From an uncultured Christensenella sp. (GTDB lineage: Bacteria > Bacillota > Clostridia > Christensenellales > Borkfalkiaceae), in contig CAJUHT010000031.1 in NCBI GenBank assembly GCA_910586035.1, forward strand, positions 1 to 8,791: 8,791 bases of DNA, in the 5' to 3' direction. The notes beneath the pieces were generated by a model. It worked only from the letters and a program-made list of their open reading frames with translations. It ran no database searches and was not told the origin of the DNA. Below are positions 5,273 to 8,791 of this stretch, in pieces. The translations under genes were made by a program, and so were the position numbers. Position 1 is the first letter of the stretch. Every line of letters begins with the position of its first letter.

Positions 5273-6754
5273 ATGAAATACGTTTTATCTCTCGACCAGG
5301 GCACCACGAACACGCGCGCAATAATATTTAACGGGCGCGGGCAAATCGTTGGCAGCGCGCAACAGGAATTCAGGCAGATTTATCCGCGCGCGGGCTGGGT
5401 TGAACACGACCCGACGGATATAGTCGGCTCGGCAGTCGGGGTCATTGCCGAAGCGCTTGTTCGCGCAAACATAGTAATAGGAGACCTTGCGGCAATAGGC
5501 ATAACCAATCAGCGCGAAACTACCGTTGTGTGGGACAGGGCGACGGGCGCACCCGTTTGTAACGCCATAGTGTGGCAGTGCAGGCGCACGGCGGAGTACG
5601 CGGAAAGATTGAAGGGGGAGGGGCTATCTTCTTTTATTTACGATAGGACGGGGCTGGTGCCCGACGCGTATTTTTCCGCAACTAAAATAAAGTGGATACT
5701 CGATAACGTTGCGGGCGCAAGGGCGCAAGCGGAGCGCGGCGAACTGCTGTTCGGCACAATTGATACTTATCTTATGTGGAGGCTGTCGCGCGGTAAAATA
5801 TTTGCAACGGACTATACTAACGCATCGCGCACGATGCTGTTCAATATACATACGTTAAAGTGGGATGAAGAGCTTTTAAAACTTTTCGATATTCCCGAAA
5901 GTATGCTCCCTCGGGTAGAGCCATCGCGCGGGGTGTTCGGCTATACCGATAAGAGCGTGCTCGGCGGCGAAGTGCCAATTTGCGGGGTGGCGGGCGACCA
6001 GCAGGCGGCGCTTTTCGGGCAGCTGTGCGTAAACGAGGGTGAAGTAAAAAACACTTACGGCACGGGTTGCTTTCTGCTTATGAATACGGGCGACAAGGCG
6101 GTTAAAAGCTTTAACGGACTTGTAACCACTCTCGGCGCTTCCGAAACGGAAAAACCGCCGTACGTGCTGGAAGGCTCCGTATTTATAGGCGGCGCGGTAA
6201 TTCAGTGGTTGCGCGACGAGCTTGGAATAATTTCCTCCGCCGAGGAAAGCGAGGCGCTTGCGCTTAAAGTTGCGGACACGGGCGGGGTGTACGCCGTGCC
6301 CGCGTTTACGGGGCTTGGCGCGCCCTATTGGGACAGCGGCGCGCGCGGCGTGCTTTGCGGAATAACGCGCGGAACAAACAGGGCGCACATAGTAAGGGCG
6401 GCATTGGAGGCGATTGCCTATCAGTCCGCCGACCTCGTCTGCGCAATGGAGCGCGACGCGGGCGTAAAAATAAGCTGTTTGAAAGTGGACGGCGGCGCTT
6501 CTGCCAACAATTTTTTAATGCAGTTTCAGTCGGATATTCTCGGCGTAAAAATCTCGCGCCCCAATGTTGTGGAAACCACGGCGCTTGGCGCGGCTTACCT
6601 TGCGGGGCTGGGTTGCGGAGTGTGGGGCTCGGTGCGGGAAATAGAGCGGTTAAACGTTGGCTGGCGTCAATTTTTACCCGCGCTTGCGGAAGATAAACGG
6701 CAAAGTATGTTAAACGGTTGGCGCGCGGCGGTGGAAAAAGCGAGGTTAAAATGA
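5273..6754 (+). CDS. glpK: glycerol kinase
   Basis: This 493-residue FGGY-family kinase phosphorylates glycerol with ATP to sn-glycerol 3-phosphate in the cytoplasm. Length and full-length collinearity match the family (about 495-505). Visible signatures are LDQGTT (7-12), R15, NQRET with R81 and E82, Y133, GDQQAA with D242 and Q243 (catalytic base and glycerol binding, E. coli D245 and Q246), NTYGTG (260-265), GLGAPYWD (347-354) and KVDGGASANNFLMQF (404-418). The usual TTSSR is TTNTR. The loop that in Enterococcus and Bacillus carries the HPr-phosphorylated histidine reads YTDKSVLGG here, without His, so PTS activation by that route is unlikely. The E. coli FBPase/EIIA-Glc regulatory C-terminus is also not recognisable. 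Neither glpF nor glpD/glpO adjoins it. The ATG fits the family's N-terminus and appears leaderless. Confidence 0.97.
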   Translation: MKYVLSLDQGTTNTRAIIFNGRGQIVGSAQQEFRQIYPRAGWVEHDPTDIVGSAVGVIAEALVRANIVIGDLAAIGITNQRETTVVWDRATGAPVCNAIVWQCRRTAEYAERLKGEGLSSFIYDRTGLVPDAYFSATKIKWILDNVAGARAQAERGELLFGTIDTYLMWRLSRGKIFATDYTNASRTMLFNIHTLKWDEELLKLFDIPESMLPRVEPSRGVFGYTDKSVLGGEVPICGVAGDQQAALFGQLCVNEGEVKNTYGTGCFLLMNTGDKAVKSFNGLVTTLGASETEKPPYVLEGSVFIGGAVIQWLRDELGIISSAEESEALALKVADTGGVYAVPAFTGLGAPYWDSGARGVLCGITRGTNRAHIVRAALEAIAYQSADLVCAMERDAGVKISCLKVDGGASANNFLMQFQSDILGVKISRPNVVETTALGAAYLAGLGCGVWGSVREIERLNVGWRQFLPALAEDKRQSMLNGWRAAVEKARLK

Positions 6755-6839
6755 CGTTAAAATTTGGAGCGGCAATATTAAAATAAAAGCGTTAAACCGC
6801 GCATATGCACGGGGCAATTGCAAAAAATATAGGTGAATT

Positions 6840-7700
6840 ATGGTCGATTGTATTGTAATAGGCGCGGGCGCGGCGGGCGTTTCCGCGGCGCTTACGCTAA
6901 AAGCTTTAAAGATAAATTTTATCTGGCTCGGCAATAAAGATTTATCGGTAAAAATCCGAAGCGCCGAAAAAATTAAAAATTACCCCGGTCTTTACGGCGT
7001 TTCGGGCGGCGATTTAAAGGACGCGTTTTTGAGCCAAATCAACGGCGAGGGCATAGAAATTACCGAGGATAAAGTAAACGGCGTATATCCTTCGGACGGC
7101 GGCTATACGGTGCTTGGCGGCAAATCGTCGTACGAGGCGAAAACGGTTATTTTAGCTACGGGAGTGGAGGCGTTAAAGCCCGTAAAGGGGGAGGCGGAGT
7201 TCCTCGGCAGGGGGGTAAGCTACTGCGCCGTTTGCGACGGTTTTTTGTACCGCGGCAAGGAAATCGCCGTAGTAATCGAGGGCGAAGAGGAATTTAGCGA
7301 AGTGCAATTGCTTGCGCAATATGCCCGCACCATTCATCTTTTCTGTATTAAAAAGCTTGATTTGCCCGCAATTGAAAACGTTATGTTCGAAGAGGGCAGG
7401 CTGATGGAAATTAAGGGGGATATGCGCGTTAAGAGCGTGGTTTGCGGCGGCAGAGAAATAGCCGTGGACGGCGTATTTGTCTTAAAGCAGGCTATCGCCG
7501 CCGACAATCTTGTGCACGGATTAAAGACGGTGGGCGGGCAGGTGGAAGTCGCACGAAACGGAGCAACAAATCTTGCGGGCGTGTTTGCCGCGGGCGACGT
7601 TACGGGCAGACCGTATCAGTACGCAAAAGCGGCGGGCGAGGGCAACGTGTGCGCGTATTCTGTAAACGCATATCTCAATTCGCTTAAAACCGCAAAGTGA
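6840..7700 (+). CDS. thioredoxin-reductase-like flavoprotein lacking NADPH motifs
   Basis: This 286-residue protein is related to TrxB, which reduces thioredoxin through FAD and a redox disulfide. The N-terminal FAD motif G8-A-G-A-A-G13 is intact, the redox pair is C129-A-V-C132 in SYCAVCDGF, and the C-terminal FAD motif is AGDVTGRPYQYAKAAGEG (251-268). In the inserted domain, where classic TrxB has GGGDSAxEEA and HRR for NADPH, this protein has IEGEEEFSEVQ (146-156) and HLFCIKK (166-172). The Rossmann glycines and the arginines for the 2'-phosphate are therefore missing. Clostridial ferredoxin-linked flavin thioredoxin reductases (FFTR) are known to lack these motifs and to be shorter than the usual 305-320 residues, so this is the best guess. 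AGGTGA (6831-6836) lies close to the ATG. It follows glpK by 85 bp with no clear terminator, and it may share that transcript. Confidence 0.88.
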   Translation: MVDCIVIGAGAAGVSAALTLKALKINFIWLGNKDLSVKIRSAEKIKNYPGLYGVSGGDLKDAFLSQINGEGIEITEDKVNGVYPSDGGYTVLGGKSSYEAKTVILATGVEALKPVKGEAEFLGRGVSYCAVCDGFLYRGKEIAVVIEGEEEFSEVQLLAQYARTIHLFCIKKLDLPAIENVMFEEGRLMEIKGDMRVKSVVCGGREIAVDGVFVLKQAIAADNLVHGLKTVGGQVEVARNGATNLAGVFAAGDVTGRPYQYAKAAGEGNVCAYSVNAYLNSLKTAK

Positions 7701-7730
7701 ACATATAGATTAAACATTTACAAAATTTTT

Positions 7731-7761
7731 AAGCGGGGGCGCAAAACTTGCGCCCCCGCTT
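7731..7761 (+). terminator. GC-rich hairpin after the flavoprotein gene
   Basis: A perfect 14-bp stem (7731-7744 with 7748-7761) with an AAC loop lies 30 bp after the stop codon. No T-tract follows it on the plus strand (GCCTACTGTG). It could be an imperfect terminator or a 3'-end-protecting structure left after processing. Confidence 0.55.
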
Positions 7762-7861
7762 GCCTACTGTGTGCGCATAAAATATGTTTACGCGTATTAT
7801 GATTTAACTTACACAGAATAAATAAAATAAAGGCAAATAAAAAATTATGGTTAAAAATGAG

Positions 7862-7890
7862 TTGACATAGAAAATCGTATTTGCTATAAT
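7862..7890 (+). promoter_or_regulatory. consensus promoter of the tRNA cluster
   Basis: A perfect -35 TTGACA (7862-7867), 17 bp, and a perfect TATAAT (7885-7890) with a TGC extension. The predicted start is at 7896-7897, about 56 nt before the first mature tRNA. This strength suits a stable-RNA operon, and no other clear promoter is seen within the cluster. Confidence 0.9.
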
Positions 7891-7952
7891 CGTTTAGCAT
7901 TGAGTTGTGCGTAACCTGTTCAAATTCGGGGCTTACCTGAAATGCAGACAAC

Positions 7953-8026
7953 GCGGGTGTAGTTCAATGGTAGAACACTAGCCTTCCAAGCTGGTTGCGT
8001 GGGTCCGATTCCCATCACCCGCTCCA
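7953..8026 (+). tRNA. tRNA-Gly(UCC)
   Basis: Acceptor GCGGGTG pairs with CACCCGC (8016-8022), the anticodon TCC is at 7985-7987, and the CCA end is encoded (8024-8026). The T-loop reads TCCGATT, so position 55, almost always U (pseudouridine), is C. Confidence 0.96.
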
Positions 8027-8064
8027 AAAAATAAAGGCTTTGGCGCCTCAACTTTATGTGTTAT

Positions 8065-8141
8065 GCGCCCGTAGCTCAGCAGGATAGAGCAACGGCCTTC
8101 TAAGCCGTGTGTCGGGGGTTCGAGTCTCTCCGGGCGCACCA
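8065..8141 (+). tRNA. tRNA-Arg(UCU)
   Basis: Acceptor GCGCCCG pairs with CGGGCGC (8131-8137), the anticodon TCT is at 8099-8101, and the CCA end is encoded (8139-8141). The T-stem has two G-U pairs. Confidence 0.97.
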
Positions 8142-8237
8142 AAAAGTGCGGCGACAGGAAAGAGCGTTTCGCCCACCCCGTACAAGCGGGTTGCGCGTAG
8201 CGCCTGTAAAGTAATTCTTTCGGCGCACAAGATATAT

Positions 8238-8314
8238 GGCGGGCGTAGCTCAATCGGTAGAGCGCCAGATTGTGGCTCTGGAGGTAGCAAGTTCGAAACT
8301 TGTCGCCCGCCCCA
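8238..8314 (+). tRNA. tRNA-His(GUG)
   Basis: Acceptor GCGGGCG (8239-8245) pairs with CGCCCGC (8304-8310). The histidine-specific extra G-1 (8238) faces C73 (8311). The anticodon GTG is at 8272-8274 and CCA is encoded (8312-8314). Confidence 0.97.
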
Positions 8315-8327
8315 CACACTTTATCGT

Positions 8328-8402
8328 TGGGGTGTCGCCAAGCGGTAAGGCACGGGATTTTGATTCCCGCATTCGTAGGTTCAAATCCTGCCACCCCAGC
8401 CA
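8328..8402 (+). tRNA. tRNA-Gln(UUG)
   Basis: Acceptor TGGGGTG (8328-8334) pairs with CACCCCA (8392-8398), the anticodon TTG is at 8360-8362, and CCA is encoded (8400-8402). Its last 15 bases, from 8388, are the first part of the 68-bp tandem repeat that follows. Confidence 0.97.
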
Positions 8403-8549
8403 AATACAAAACAGCGGTGTTGGGTAGGAGTGAAGGGACTAACTCGTAGGTTCGTCTGCCACCCCAGCCAAATACAAAACAGCGGTGTTGGGTAGGAGTG
8501 AAGGGACTAACTCGTAGGTTCGTCTGCCACCCCAGCCAAATACAAAACA
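8388..8549 (+). repeat. 68-bp tandem repeat seeded in the tRNA-Gln 3' end
   Basis: Two identical 68-bp units (8388-8455 and 8456-8523) are followed by a 26-bp partial third (8524-8549). The first unit begins inside the tRNA-Gln T-arm, so CTGCCACCCCAGCCA, the tRNA 3' end with CCA, occurs three times. The end of each unit also carries TCGTAGGTTC, matching the tRNA-Gln T-arm (TTCGTAGGTTC at 8372-8382). Each downstream copy thus imitates the tRNA T-arm and 3' acceptor strand, but with the five bases AAATC replaced by GT. No intact second acceptor, D-arm or anticodon arm is present, so the copies are not working tRNAs. The 42 bp between CCA and the mimic have no recognised origin. Confidence 0.93.
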
Positions 8550-8603
8550 ATAATGGTCGGCGGAAGCATTAAAAAAGTGTTTTCTGTTGCTCGGCAAAAT
8601 TTT

Positions 8604-8679
8604 GGCCCATTAGCTCAGCTGGCAGAGCACTTGACTTTTAATCAAGGTGTCCCGGGTTCGAATCTCGGATGGACCACCA
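8604..8679 (+). tRNA. tRNA-Lys(UUU)
   Basis: The anticodon TTT is at 8637-8639 in loop CTTTTAA, the T-loop is TTCGAAT, and CCA is encoded (8677-8679). Acceptor GGCCCAT (8604-8610) against ATGGACC (8669-8675) leaves a C3-A70 mismatch. The rest of the cloverleaf pairs normally. Confidence 0.94.
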
Positions 8680-8715
8680 AATAACAAAACCCCGCTACGG
8701 CGGTGAATAATATAT

Positions 8716-8791
8716 GCACCTTTAGCTCAGTTGGTAGAGCAACTGACTCTTAATCAGTGGGCCCAGGGTTCGAGTCCCTGAAGGTGCACCA
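8716..8791 (+). tRNA. tRNA-Lys(CUU)
   Basis: Acceptor GCACCTT (8716-8722) pairs with AAGGTGC (8781-8787), the anticodon CTT is at 8749-8751, and CCA is encoded at the very end of the window (8789-8791). With the preceding gene it covers both lysine codons. No terminator is visible, so the cluster may continue beyond the window. Confidence 0.97.

Noticed and set aside
5876..6388. 170-codon frame antisense to glpK
   Set aside because: It is opposite a conserved kinase gene, rich in Arg and Ala from GC-rich codon shadows, and has no recognisable domain.
6755..6839. separate promoter for the flavoprotein gene
   Set aside because: A TAAAAT occurs at 6779-6784, but only poor -35 matches lie at the right distance, so I did not call it.
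8388..8549. CRISPR array
   Set aside because: The units are directly tandem and fully identical with no variable spacers, and they derive in part from tRNA-Gln.
7978..8550. 190-codon minus-strand reading frame (and similar ones at 8054-8317, 8109-8348 and 8236-8427)
   Set aside because: They run across or antisense to the tRNA genes. Stretches such as AGVAGFEPTNAG come from tRNA-Gln read backwards, a familiar source of false proteins.

Overview
The window looks like chromosomal DNA from a low- to mid-GC Gram-positive bacterium of the Clostridia type. The basis is the AT-rich spacers, near-consensus sigma-A promoters (TTGACA, 17 bp, TATAAT-like), AGGAGG-type ribosome sites, hairpin-plus-T terminators, CCA-encoded tRNA genes, an ArsR/zinc-ATPase pair of Firmicutes type and a short thioredoxin-reductase-like flavoprotein. 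No 16S sequence or lineage-specific marker is present, so a closer placement is not supported.

Layout. (1) 1-82: the 3'-truncated end of a tRNA-Ser(UGA) gene on the minus strand, with its own promoter at 183-211. (2) 301-1037: a promoter, a roughly 125-nt leader rich in hairpins, a small four-helix membrane protein of unknown function, and a terminator. (3) 1063-3921: a metal-resistance operon. A promoter with an SmtB/CzrA-like operator drives an ArsR-family repressor that overlaps a zinc/cadmium P1B-type ATPase by 8 bp. (4) 3830-3921: two hairpins between convergent genes, one suited to each strand. (5) 3962-5176 (minus): a six-helix membrane protein of unknown function. (6) 5273-6754 (plus): glycerol kinase. 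Genes 5 and 6 diverge from a 96-bp region, and each has a promoter placed so that transcription would start at or within about 3 nt of its ATG, so both are predicted leaderless. (7) 6840-7700: a thioredoxin-reductase-like flavoprotein with the redox CxxC but no recognisable NADPH-binding motifs, which suggests a ferredoxin-linked type. (8) 7862-8791: a consensus promoter and six tRNA genes, Gly(UCC), Arg(UCU), His(GUG), Gln(UUG), Lys(UUU) and Lys(CUU). The 3' end of tRNA-Gln is the first part of a perfect 68-bp tandem repeat (two copies plus a 26-bp partial).

How the parts work together. Only the ArsR/ATPase pair is a clear functional unit: the repressor should leave its operator when zinc or cadmium binds, and the ATPase then exports the metal. 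The glycerol kinase stands without glpF, glpD or glpO, and the flavoprotein without a thioredoxin gene, so their partners must lie elsewhere. I see no complete undescribed multi-gene system. The items most worth a second look are the tRNA-Gln-derived tandem repeat, the paired leaderless promoters, the flavoprotein lacking pyridine-nucleotide motifs, and the structured leader with a Shine-Dalgarno-in-loop hairpin before the small membrane protein.
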